Below, piece after piece: positions 55,725 through 63,171 of a DNA stretch of 64,000 nt. How positions within the stretch are numbered: position 1 is the stretch's first letter; every line of letters begins with the position of its first letter. The stretch covers positions 1,364,001 through 1,428,000 of the forward strand of contig CAWCQU010000002.1 in the NCBI GenBank assembly GCA_963797765.1, written 5' to 3'. The notes below the pieces were generated by a model, which was not told where the DNA came from, ran no database searches, and saw only the letters and a list, made by a program, of their open reading frames with translations. The position numbers and the translations under genes are program-made. The stretch comes from JBGPTK01 sp963797765. Lineage in GTDB: Bacteria > Acidobacteriota > Terriglobia > Acidiferrales > UBA7541.

Positions 55725-56660
55725 ATGCGCGCGGATACTTTGGTGATTGTTAATCCTGCGGCTGGTGGGGGACGCGCGCTGCGCGCGGAGGGTGAGGTTG
55801 CGAAATATTTTTCGCGTGGCAATGCGCGAGTGGAAATTGTGCGGTCGCAGAGTGCTGATGATTTTCGGCGGCTGGCTGCTGATGCTGCGCGGGGCGGCTA
55901 CCGCGCTATGGTGGCTTTGGGAGGTGATGGAGCGTTTCATCATTTGGTGGAAGCTACCTTGGGATTGGATGTGGTGCTGGGATTTTTTCCGGCGGGGAAT
56001 GGGAATGATATTGCGGAGGCGCTGGGGATTCCTAAGGATGCGGTGGCCGCGGCTAGCGTGTTTTTGAAATCGGCGCCGCGGGCGATTGATGTGATTCGGG
56101 CCACTTTTGCGGGAGGAAAATCGGCGGTGTATGTGGGAGCGGGGGGCGTGGGGATGGATGCGGAGGCTGCGCTGCTGGCCAATACGCGACTCCGTCGCTT
56201 GCCGTACGTGACGCGGTATCTTGCCGGAGCGCTTTGGTCATTTTGGCGATTCAAATCGCTTGCGGTGGAAGCCGGGATGGAAACGGATTCGGGATCCGTA
56301 AAATGGGCGGGAAAGATTCTTTTGGCGGCGGTGGCGAATTCGCCGTGGTACGGGTCGGGATTTCGAATTGCTCCGGCGGCGGAAATGGACGATGGCTGGT
56401 TCGATGTTGCGCTGGTCAGGGAAATTCCCTGGACGCGGCTGCTGGAGGCGCTTCCGATTTTGCTGCGCACGGGCGATTTGCGCTGGCCGGAAATTTACCG
56501 GTACCGCGCGCGGCGGATGACTCTGCGGACGGACCGCCCGGCGCTGGTGCATGGCGACGGCGAAATTCTGGGAGAGACTCCGGTGGAATTTGAAATTTTG
56601 CCGGCAGCAATTCGCGTGGCGGCTCCGGGTAGCCGGAAAGCGAATCGGAGGAATGCTTGA
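55725..56660 (+). CDS. diacylglycerol/lipid kinase (YegS/DagK-like)
   Basis: A 311-residue soluble kinase. It opens LVIVNPAAGGGRA, has the nucleotide-binding GGDGAFHHLVEATLG, the LGFFPAGNGNDIAEALGIP motif, and the C-terminal VHGDGEILG. These define the DAGK catalytic fold. It phosphorylates diacylglycerol or a related lipid and helps recycle phospholipid or makes lipid precursors. The start at 55725 gives the usual opening and a GAGAGG site is upstream; 26 extra residues from 55647 look unnatural. Confidence 0.88.
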   Translation: MRADTLVIVNPAAGGGRALRAEGEVAKYFSRGNARVEIVRSQSADDFRRLAADAARGGYRAMVALGGDGAFHHLVEATLGLDVVLGFFPAGNGNDIAEALGIPKDAVAAASVFLKSAPRAIDVIRATFAGGKSAVYVGAGGVGMDAEAALLANTRLRRLPYVTRYLAGALWSFWRFKSLAVEAGMETDSGSVKWAGKILLAAVANSPWYGSGFRIAPAAEMDDGWFDVALVREIPWTRLLEALPILLRTGDLRWPEIYRYRARRMTLRTDRPALVHGDGEILGETPVEFEILPAAIRVAAPGSRKANRRNA

Positions 56661-56722
56661 TGCGGAGGGTTGAGCGCGGCCGCGTCGCGTCGCGTCGCGT
56701 GCGTGAAGGCGTGGGCGATCGG

Positions 56723-57094
56723 CTAGCGGTTTTCTTTTTTCTTGTTGAGCTTCAAGGAGAGGGGAATATCCTTGCGGTCGTCAAAACTGGAAATCGTGTG
56801 GCTGGCTGAGGCCATATCGCCGTGCTCGGCATAAATTTCGTAATCGACGTTAACATCCAGCCCGCTGAAACGATAGTGGCCAGAATCATCGGAGATATAT
56901 GTTTTCACCGAGAGCGTCTTCGAATTTTTCAGATAGACGACGGCGCTTACGACGGGATTTTCACTTTTATCCAAAACACTGCCGTGAACGGTGCGTAGTT
57001 GCTGGTCGCCTTTTTTTTCTTTTTCTTGCGCGCCGGCAGCGATGGCCATGATGAACGTGAGCAAAAATACCAGCAGGATCGAAGAGCGTTTCAC
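56723..57094 (-). CDS. small exported carboxypeptidase-regulatory-like protein
   Basis: A 123-residue protein starting at GTG 57094: a signal peptide (KRSSILLVFLLTFIMAIAAG to AQE) and one Cna-B/CarboxypepD_reg beta-sandwich (RTVHGSVLDKSENPVVSAVV, DSGHYRFSGLDVNVDYEIYA). It is coupled to the gene before it by a GTGA overlap. Such single-domain proteins resemble the N-terminal domain of the TonB-like receptors, and may serve in binding or adhesion; the function is unknown. Confidence 0.75.
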   Translation of the reverse strand: MKRSSILLVFLLTFIMAIAAGAQEKEKKGDQQLRTVHGSVLDKSENPVVSAVVYLKNSKTLSVKTYISDDSGHYRFSGLDVNVDYEIYAEHGDMASASHTISSFDDRKDIPLSLKLNKKKENR

Positions 57095-57480
57095 TTTTTG
57101 GCTCCAGCGGCGCGTTGCATTTTGAACGAGGAATCCAAGCGGTTTCCTTTTTGCCAGGTATCGAGCATTTGAACGAGCGGTTCGAAGCCTTTGGCTTTGA
57201 TCGTAATTTCGTACTTGGGACCGGGAGGAACGCGAATCGCGAATTCGCCGCGCTCGTCGGAATAGGATTCCCATTTGGGCTTCTTCTGGTCTTCGCGACG
57301 TACTTTCACTTCCGCTCCGGGCAGCGCGAGTCCCTGTTCGGTGTAAACATTTCCGTAGAGGAGAAACGATTCCGCGTATTGCTCCGCTCTGCTTTTCTGC
57401 GCGCCGGCGCGCACAGCAGCGTTCGCGCTCAGCGCTAATCCACCGGAGGCGGCCGGCGCGGACCACGCTAAGCAGAGCAC
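57091..57480 (-). CDS. second small carboxypeptidase-regulatory-like protein, start uncertain
   Basis: 129 residues as drawn. The body is one Cna-B-like domain (FLLYGNVYTEQGLALPGAEV, SYSDERGEFAIRVPPGPKY) with a C-terminal TWQKGNRLDSSFKMQR. The N-terminus lacks a good signal peptide in this frame. A signal-like stretch MRDVTFAAFFVCALLS lies just upstream (57514) in another frame, so a one-base error near 57470 is possible. The stop overlaps the GTG start of the next gene. The pair probably acts together in the envelope. Confidence 0.68.
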   Translation of the reverse strand: MLCLAWSAPAASGGLALSANAAVRAGAQKSRAEQYAESFLLYGNVYTEQGLALPGAEVKVRREDQKKPKWESYSDERGEFAIRVPPGPKYEITIKAKGFEPLVQMLDTWQKGNRLDSSFKMQRAAGAKK

Positions 57481-57565
57481 AAACGAAAAAGGCGGCGAAA
57501 GTCACGTCTCGCATACTAGGATGAAGGAGCGAGCGGAAAAGATGCCGAGGCGAACCGCGAGAGAG

Positions 57566-57787
57566 TTACTCTTCTTCGTCCTCTTCCTTTTCCACGACGC
57601 TGCTCTCTTCGTCCTCCTCCTCCTCGTCTTCCTCTTCTTCTTCCTCGGAGATGATGTTGAGATGGACGGGGTGAATCTGAACTACCTCGAGCTCGATGTC
57701 GCACTCCGGGCAGGTCAGGATCTCGCCTTCCTCCACCTCGTCTTCATCCATGTCAATTTCGGCGTCGCATCCCGGACATCGAATCAT
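57566..57787 (-). CDS. LysW-like zinc-ribbon protein with long acidic tail
   Basis: A 73-residue protein. C4, C7, C26 and C29 make a small zinc ribbon (CPGC and CPEC), and DEVEEGEILTCPECDIELEV matches the amino-group carrier LysW. In LysW a short C-terminal tail ends in Glu, whose gamma-carboxyl carries the biosynthetic intermediate. Here the tail (48-73) is nearly all Glu/Asp and ends EEDEEE. No lysine- or arginine-route genes adjoin it, so it may instead be a general acidic zinc-ribbon protein. The chain lacks aromatic residues. The ATG gives a typical start. Confidence 0.72.
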   Translation of the reverse strand: MIRCPGCDAEIDMDEDEVEEGEILTCPECDIELEVVQIHPVHLNIISEEEEEEDEEEEDEESSVVEKEEDEEE

Positions 57788-57903
57788 TAGCCAAATCCTC
57801 CTTCACGAACTGAGCCGCCAACCGAAGGGCGTATTATATACCCCAGCTGTCAAGAATTTCCCGGACGAATGATGTGGAAGTTAATGGAGGCAGGGCGAGG
57901 GAG

Positions 57904-58344
57904 ATGGAGTCGCGCGAATATCCGAGCCGTCCGATAGTGGGGGTGGGCGGGGTGGTGATCGAGGACGGACATGCGGTGTTGATTCGCCGCGGCAGCCCGC
58001 CGCTGGAAGGCGAATGGTCGATTCCGGGCGGGAAGCTGGAGGTGGGCGAAACGCTGGTGGAAGGCGTGCAGCGCGAATTGCTGGAAGAAACTGGACTGGA
58101 AGTGCGCGCGCTGGAATTAATTGAAGTATTCGAGCGCATCTTTCTGGATGGCGACGGACGGCCGCAATATCATTTCGTGATACTGGATTATTTGTGCCAG
58201 GCCGTTTCCGGCACGCTTCGTCCCGGCGGCGATTCCAGGGAGGTGGTCCGAGTGCGCGAAGAAGATCTGGAAAAATATTCGCTTACGCCGGCTGCCACGC
58301 GAGTTTTGAAAAAAGCATTTGCGATGTCGCGGGCCGTGCAGTAG
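57904..58344 (+). CDS. Nudix hydrolase
   Basis: A 146-residue protein. The Nudix box is complete: GGKLEVGETLVEGVQRELLE then ETGLEV (Gx5Ex7REuxEExGu). VGGVVIEDGHAVLIRRGSPP in front of it is the usual first strand pair. It hydrolyses a nucleoside diphosphate linked to another group; ADP-ribose or a damaged nucleotide are common substrates. The start MESREYP at 57904 has GGGAG upstream. The last codons run into the neighbouring miniature element. Confidence 0.9.
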   Translation: MESREYPSRPIVGVGGVVIEDGHAVLIRRGSPPLEGEWSIPGGKLEVGETLVEGVQRELLEETGLEVRALELIEVFERIFLDGDGRPQYHFVILDYLCQAVSGTLRPGGDSREVVRVREEDLEKYSLTPAATRVLKKAFAMSRAVQ

Positions 58345-58485
58345 ATCAACGGGCGATGCACTGGCGCTTCGAATTCTCGGAGCCCCTCAGGGGTTAAAAC
58401 CCCTGAGATTTCAGCTTGTTCATGTCGGAGCTGAAGCTCCGACCCCCTAAAACCATTCGACGAATTTCTGGCCTAGGACGCTAGT
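58341..58485 (-). mobile_element. miniature inverted-repeat element, family A, copy 4 (worn)
   Basis: Keeps both internal palindromes (CAGGGGTTAAAACCCCTG at 58388-58405 and GTCGGAGCTGAAGCTCCGAC at 58424-58443) and the CCCCCTAAAA border, but its outer ends have diverged and I see no clear target duplication. It lies between the convergent Nudix and DUF4097 genes and its end forms the stop of the latter. Confidence 0.6.
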
Positions 58486-60253
58486 GGGTGGCGCGTGCTT
58501 TCAGGATTTCGATGCTGGAACTGCTGTTGTTGAGCCGCAAGTCGCAGGCCCCGGTACCGATGGTGCCTTCGATCGAATCGTTTCCGAGTGACCCGCTGAC
58601 CGTGATTGGAAAATCGGTTTGCACGTGGCCGAACGAGGTGTGCGCGCTCACCCGGAAATTCGCATCCGGTTGAAGATAAACGCGAATCGGCGAGAACGAA
58701 GTACGAATCGAAATATTGTTGCATTCGCCCGCTTTTACCGGGGGCGCGGAAACTTCCACGGAGCCGTTTTGATTGTCCACTTCGATGCCGCCCGCGATAT
58801 TGCCGAGCGTGACGGATGAAAAAGATGTGTGCACATTCGCCGAGCCCTGAATTCCCGAAGCTTCCACGCCTCCGTTGGAATTTTCGACGGTGAGAGAGCC
58901 ATTGATATGTCCGGCGCGAACGAGCCCGAATCCCGCTTTCACAAAGGCTTCGCCGCCGATATCGTCGAGGGTGACGTTTCCATTTCCGCTGACTACTCGA
59001 GCCGGGCCGCGAATTCCGGTGAGCGTCACCGCTCCAAATGAATTACGCACTTCCGCGCTTCCCGCCACCTTGGCCAGAGTGACGGAGCCATTCGAATCGG
59101 TGACCACCGCGCTGCCGCCGATCACCGCAGCGTCGATGGAACCGAAGGAAGTTCTGAGCTGCGCGGCGCCACCTACGGAACGCAGCAAGATTTTTCCGTT
59201 GGAATCATCAATTTCCACCGGACCGCCAATATCTTTCAGGTCGACCGTGCCGAAAGTAGTCCGTATGGTTGCGCCAGCGGCTACCTTTGATCCAGAAACG
59301 CTGGAATTTGTTCCGGTGCAAGTAAGCCGCTGAGAAATATTCGAGAAATGAATCGCGGCGAAGGAAGTGGTCAAGTCCGCCGCGCCATTAATTTCATGGG
59401 CGTTCACTTCGCCATTGCCATTGCGCACGGATAATTCGCCTTGAATGTTTTCGGCGCGCACCGAGCCGAATCCATTGGTAATGGCGACAGGGCCATTCGC
59501 TTCGACCACCGCCACGTTGCCGTTGCTATTCGCGATGGTGGTGCGATGGCCGACGTTGTTGGCGGTGACTTCTCCAAAACGGTTGCGCAGATCGAGCGAT
59601 CCTTCGATGTGGGTGACATGGACAAATCCATTGGTGTTGGTGACGATGAGATCACCGGCGTTATTGGCCACCTCAATTCCTCCGAAAGAATTTTCCAGCC
59701 GCTGATTTCCGCGGCCATCGCGAAACGCGATTTGTCCGTGGCTATTATTTACGTCGCTGGTGGCTTTCAGGCCTGTAATCGAAACGTCGCCAAAGCTGTT
59801 CTTGATTGTAAGCGGAACGTCTTCCGGCATTTCAATGTTGTAATCCACAGAGAAAGAAATATTGCGATGGCCGGAATCCATGCCGTGGCCGGAATCGGGA
59901 TATTCCGTGTGAATGGAAAGACTGCCGTCGAGATGCATGTTGATTTTGATGTGGTCCGCAAAACTTTCGGCTTCGGATCGCGACGAAGCGGACACGTGAA
60001 TATTCGCGATGACGCGCACATTGCGGCCCGGACTGGTATGAATCTGAATGCTGCCCAGCCGATGATCGAGGCGCACGGAGGGATTTGAGCCCAGCGTGAC
60101 GGTCTGGTCGAAGGTGCGCGTAACTTCTTCTTGCGGATCGCGCGGCTTGGCCGCAGCGCTGGACGCGGCGCAGAGAGCACTCACGCTCGCAAAGAAAATC
60201 GCGGGGAGCCAACGAGCCCATATTTTCCCGCGGATCGGACTGGGGCGGTGCAT
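58481..60253 (-). CDS. exported DUF4097-family beta-solenoid protein
   Basis: A 590-residue protein with a signal peptide (ARWLPAIFFASVSALCAASS) and a single long stack of short beta-units. Each unit is about 20-22 residues and follows a pattern such as VANNAGDLIVTNTNGFVHVT, IANSNGNVAVVEANGPVAIT and VSGNGNVTLDDIGGEAFVKA. This is the DUF4097/putative adhesin type of beta-helix, longer than most. It is encoded immediately after an ECF sigma and its anti-sigma, the usual place of DUF4097 genes in this phylum. It may coat the outer leaflet or act as a polymer; the role is unknown. Confidence 0.85.
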   Translation of the reverse strand: MHRPSPIRGKIWARWLPAIFFASVSALCAASSAAAKPRDPQEEVTRTFDQTVTLGSNPSVRLDHRLGSIQIHTSPGRNVRVIANIHVSASSRSEAESFADHIKINMHLDGSLSIHTEYPDSGHGMDSGHRNISFSVDYNIEMPEDVPLTIKNSFGDVSITGLKATSDVNNSHGQIAFRDGRGNQRLENSFGGIEVANNAGDLIVTNTNGFVHVTHIEGSLDLRNRFGEVTANNVGHRTTIANSNGNVAVVEANGPVAITNGFGSVRAENIQGELSVRNGNGEVNAHEINGAADLTTSFAAIHFSNISQRLTCTGTNSSVSGSKVAAGATIRTTFGTVDLKDIGGPVEIDDSNGKILLRSVGGAAQLRTSFGSIDAAVIGGSAVVTDSNGSVTLAKVAGSAEVRNSFGAVTLTGIRGPARVVSGNGNVTLDDIGGEAFVKAGFGLVRAGHINGSLTVENSNGGVEASGIQGSANVHTSFSSVTLGNIAGGIEVDNQNGSVEVSAPPVKAGECNNISIRTSFSPIRVYLQPDANFRVSAHTSFGHVQTDFPITVSGSLGNDSIEGTIGTGACDLRLNNSSSSIEILKARATH

Positions 60254-60254
60254 C

Positions 60255-60942
60255 CTATTCCTCCTGGACCACTTCTTCGAGAGTGCGTTGCTTCTGCTGG
60301 TAAATCGAAAGCAACTCGCGGCGTAAGCGCGGGTTCGATTGGTTCTTGTCAATATTAGAGCGGCACTCGGCAATCGCCGCGTCGAGCAATAAAAGTTTTT
60401 CGCGATAACTGGCCATCAACGGAGTTGCCGGATGATCGAGCTTCGGCTCGGCCAAGGCGGAAAGTTTATCGATGGATTTCAAATAGGCGGCTTCGGCGTT
60501 GTCCGCCTCCTGCACGGCTTGCTCGGTCAATAATCGCCGTTGCGATTGGGGGGTTGAGGTGACGTTCGATTTGCGCGCGAAGAATGAAGGCCGTCCGCCG
60601 CGTGCGTACCAAACTCCAAAGGTTGTTATCAAAGCGAGCGCCAGCACAGCGGCTGCTGCCTGCCATTGATGGGCTGGAAAACGCAGCCATCGTGAAATAT
60701 TCCAGGAGGATTGTTCCGGGGCGGATTGCGCTTCCGCTTCGAGCGCGCGGCGAATCTTTGGCCACAAATAAGGGCTGTCCCATTCGGTGTGCATGGTTCG
60801 CGCGGCGGACGAAATATCGTTCCACACCCGCAGTTCTTGCGCGCAGGCGGGACAATTTTCAGCGTGTTCGGCGAGGGCTCGCATCTCGGCCGGCACCTGG
60901 TTACGCAAGACGTTTTCGCGATCGTTACATTCCGATCTTCAT
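60255..60942 (-). CDS. membrane anti-sigma factor, probable frameshift at its N-terminus
   Basis: About 228 residues after repair. The zinc finger C5, H26, C30, C33 (HAENCPAC) is followed by a membrane segment (AAAAVLALALITTFGVWYA) and a helical coiled-coil-like tail. The good start is the ATG at 60942, preceded by AAGGAG, but that frame meets a stop after MKIGM. Removing one G gives MKIECNDRENVLRNQ and the rest of the protein, so a one-base insertion near 60936 is likely. An alternative TTG start at 60908 would lose the first zinc ligand. It is the second gene of the sigma operon, one base from DUF4097. Confidence 0.78.
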
Positions 60943-60990
60943 TGCTTCTCAACTCCTTGGCCCATTCCGCTCCCAATAAATCCTTTCGCA

Positions 60991-61707
60991 TTAAACATGG
61001 CCGCTCGCTTTGGGCATTCCCGGCTCGGTGAGCCATTGCCGCAATTGCACTTTTGCCTGATACAAGCGGTTCTTGGAGGCCGCTTCGCTGATCCCCATCA
61101 TCTCCGCTATTTCGGCGTGCGAAAATCCTTCCACTTCGAAAAGTAAAAACACTTCGCGCTGGTCGTCGTTCAAGCGCGTGACGCAACGATCGAGCGCCAT
61201 GCGCAAGGGATGATCCGGCCGCGGCGCTGGAAGATCGAATTTCCCATCCGGCCCGGCGAGTTCCTCTTCGGGCGTTTCCGGATGGCGCATGCGCCGCCTG
61301 CGCACGTCGTAGCACGCATTGAGCAGGATGCGGTAAATCCAGGTGGAAAACGCCGACTGGCCGCGAAAATTTTCAATCGAACGATGAATCTTAAGGAATA
61401 CTTCCTGCACCACGTCTTCGGCATCGTGCGTGGTGCCAAGCTGCTGGCGCGCGATGCTTTTCATTTTCGCGCCGTGCATCTGGTAAAGCTGTTCATAGGC
61501 ATCGATACTGCCACGGCGACACGCCTCCGCCAGCCTGGCATCGCTGATCGAGCGGGCGCCAAGAGGAGCAGCCGCGTCCGGGTGCGCGCCGGGCGGCGGA
61601 GGAGAATCAGGACCCGTCAAAAATTTCTCCTGGGATTTCTCCCGGGCAGGTTGATGCCGGCCCATTGTAACGTCGAGCAGCGGAACCAGCGCCTGAATCG
61701 CATTCAT
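60991..61707 (-). CDS. ECF sigma factor with long N-terminal extension
   Basis: 238 residues, about 55 longer at the N-terminus than usual (Pro/Ala-rich, GPDSPPPPGAHPDAAAPLG). Region 2: YEQLYQMHGAKMKSIARQQLG, AEDVVQEVFLKIHRSIENF, WIYRILLNACYDVRRRR. Region 4: LNDDQREVFLLFEVEGFSHA, SEAASKNRLYQAKVQLRQ. It leads an operon with its anti-sigma and DUF4097. An internal start after the extension cannot be excluded. Confidence 0.9.
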   Translation of the reverse strand: MNAIQALVPLLDVTMGRHQPAREKSQEKFLTGPDSPPPPGAHPDAAAPLGARSISDARLAEACRRGSIDAYEQLYQMHGAKMKSIARQQLGTTHDAEDVVQEVFLKIHRSIENFRGQSAFSTWIYRILLNACYDVRRRRMRHPETPEEELAGPDGKFDLPAPRPDHPLRMALDRCVTRLNDDQREVFLLFEVEGFSHAEIAEMMGISEAASKNRLYQAKVQLRQWLTEPGMPKASGHV

Positions 61708-61787
61708 TCTATTGCTTCCAATGGATTAGACGCCCGGGGTTGGGGAAACGTCAGAATGGTTCACGGTTGCGGTTGCGGGTTGGAGTA

Positions 61788-61976
61788 CGAAGGGGCGCGG
61801 CTAAACAGTTTGCGGAAAAAGTCGAGAATTACCCTGCGATGGAACGGAACTCCGGACGTGCCATGGAGAAAATCCTCACTTCTCAAACATTTAAGATCAA
61901 CTCCGGATTCCTCACTTCGTTCGGAATGACCCCTGAGGGCGTTTTTCCGCAAACTGTGAAACCGGCCCCCGCACTC
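61788..61976. repeat. family B repeat, copy 5, with nested family C unit
   Basis: Outer arms GGGGCGCGGCTAAACAGTTT...AAACTGTGAAACCGGCCCCC enclose a long inverted pair (AAACAGTTTGCGGAAAAA at 61802 and TTTTTCCGCAAACTGT near 61943) and a reverse family C copy at 61905-61930. The whole could fold as one large hairpin. Confidence 0.6.
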
Positions 61977-62067
61977 GGAGGAGATTTGCGCGAGGAAGCT
62001 TGTTTCGAGTGGGGGATTATGGGGGAGCGAATGATAGAATCCGCAATCCTATTGCAACCGGCCGAAC

Positions 62068-62796
62068 ATGAACTTTAAAATTTTATTCACGTTTATCGCG
62101 ACGATTGCAGGTGGCATCGCATCGGTTTCCGGGTTTGGAATTGGCAGCATTCTTACGCCGTTGCTTGCGGTGCAGACCGGGACGAAGATTGCGGTAGCTG
62201 CTGTATCCATTCCGCACATCATGGGAACGGCGTTGCGTTTGTGGATTACGCGGCAACACGTGGATCGCCACGTGTTGTGGACATTCGGCGTGACGAGCGC
62301 CTTAGGCGGCCTGGCCGGGGCGCTGATTCATGCCGGATCGAGCACTCATATGCTTACCTACGCTCTGGCGGCATTGCTGATTTTTGCCGGGGGCATGGGA
62401 GTGACGGGTCTTTCCGGCAGCTTGCGATTTGGGCGGCGCGGCGCGTGGATCGCCGGAGCGGTCTCCGGAGTGCTCGGCGGAATGGTGGGAAATCAAGGGG
62501 GGATTCGCTCGGCAGCGATGTTGGGATTCGACGTACGCAAAGAGGCATTTGTGGCAACGGCGACAGCGATCGCGTTGCTGGTCGATTTTGCGCGGATGCC
62601 TGTGTACGCCGTTGCGGACCGCGGGCCGGTGCTGCAGATCTGGCCGCTGGTGGCGTTAGGAACGATTGGCGTACTGATCGGGACGATTGTGGGAGCACGC
62701 GTGCTTCACAAGATCCCGGAATCTATTTTCCGGCGCATCGTGTCGGCGGTGATTCTGGCGCTGGGGATTAGTCTTCTTCTATTTCCGCAGAGTTGA
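62068..62796 (+). CDS. TauE/SafE-family membrane anion exporter
   Basis: A 242-residue protein with about seven or eight hydrophobic segments. It opens with the family repeat half AGGIASVSGFGIGSILTPLL and has the second half AGAVSGVLGGMVGNQGGIRS. The duplicated GG-rich motifs are typical of the TauE/SafE (PF01925) exporters for sulfite, sulfonates or related anions. The substrate is not clear from context. The ATG at 62068 gives a natural start. Confidence 0.85.
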   Translation: MNFKILFTFIATIAGGIASVSGFGIGSILTPLLAVQTGTKIAVAAVSIPHIMGTALRLWITRQHVDRHVLWTFGVTSALGGLAGALIHAGSSTHMLTYALAALLIFAGGMGVTGLSGSLRFGRRGAWIAGAVSGVLGGMVGNQGGIRSAAMLGFDVRKEAFVATATAIALLVDFARMPVYAVADRGPVLQIWPLVALGTIGVLIGTIVGARVLHKIPESIFRRIVSAVILALGISLLLFPQS

Positions 62797-62892
62797 GTTC
62801 TATAGAGCTTCTTTAGCGGACACTTGAACGAAACATCCAGCGGCGAGGGAAGTGCGGGAAAAAAACTCGGGTACGTTGCGGGCAGGATGCTC

Positions 62893-62936
62893 GGGATTCC
62901 TCGCCAGGCCGATTTCATCGGCCTGACTCGGAATAA
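62893..62936. repeat. family C repeat, reverse copy with hairpin
   Basis: GGGATTCCTCGCCAGGCCGA then TTTCATCGGCCTGACTCGGA, a long palindrome (GGCCGAT/ATCGGCC) in the family C frame. The surrounding 370 bp contain no gene. Confidence 0.6.
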
Positions 62937-63020
62937 CACGGTGTGGCAGCGCAATCGTGAGCGCGCTGCTAAACGGGTGCTCGACAATAGATTCAGAGGG
63001 CCAAGCAGGGGCTAGACGGC

Positions 63021-63171
63021 GGTAATGTCCTTATTTAACCCCTCACTACGACGCGGCGCTGCTCCAGGGTGAAACTTCAGGGGCTAAAGCCCCTGTTTAC
63101 AGCGCTTTCTAATGTCGGAGCTGAAGCTCCGACCCCCTAAAAACCGAGCCAATCTCAATCTAGGACAGCCA
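63021..63171 (-). mobile_element. miniature inverted-repeat element, family A, copy 5, with perfect target duplication
   Basis: A 151-bp complete copy. It starts GGTAATGTCCTTATTTAACC and ends CTCAATCTAGGACAGCCA; these ends are inverted relatives. Palindromes CAGGGGCTAAAGCCCCTG (63080-63097) and GTCGGAGCTGAAGCTCCGAC (63114-63133) lie inside. The 9-bp word CTAGACGGC occurs directly before (63012-63020) and directly after (63172-63180), which is the mark of a transposition event. Confidence 0.85.

Noticed and set aside
56672..56705. GCGTC tandem units considered as a regulatory repeat
   Set aside because: Only four short copies, no conserved context; probably chance expansion in a GC-rich spacer.
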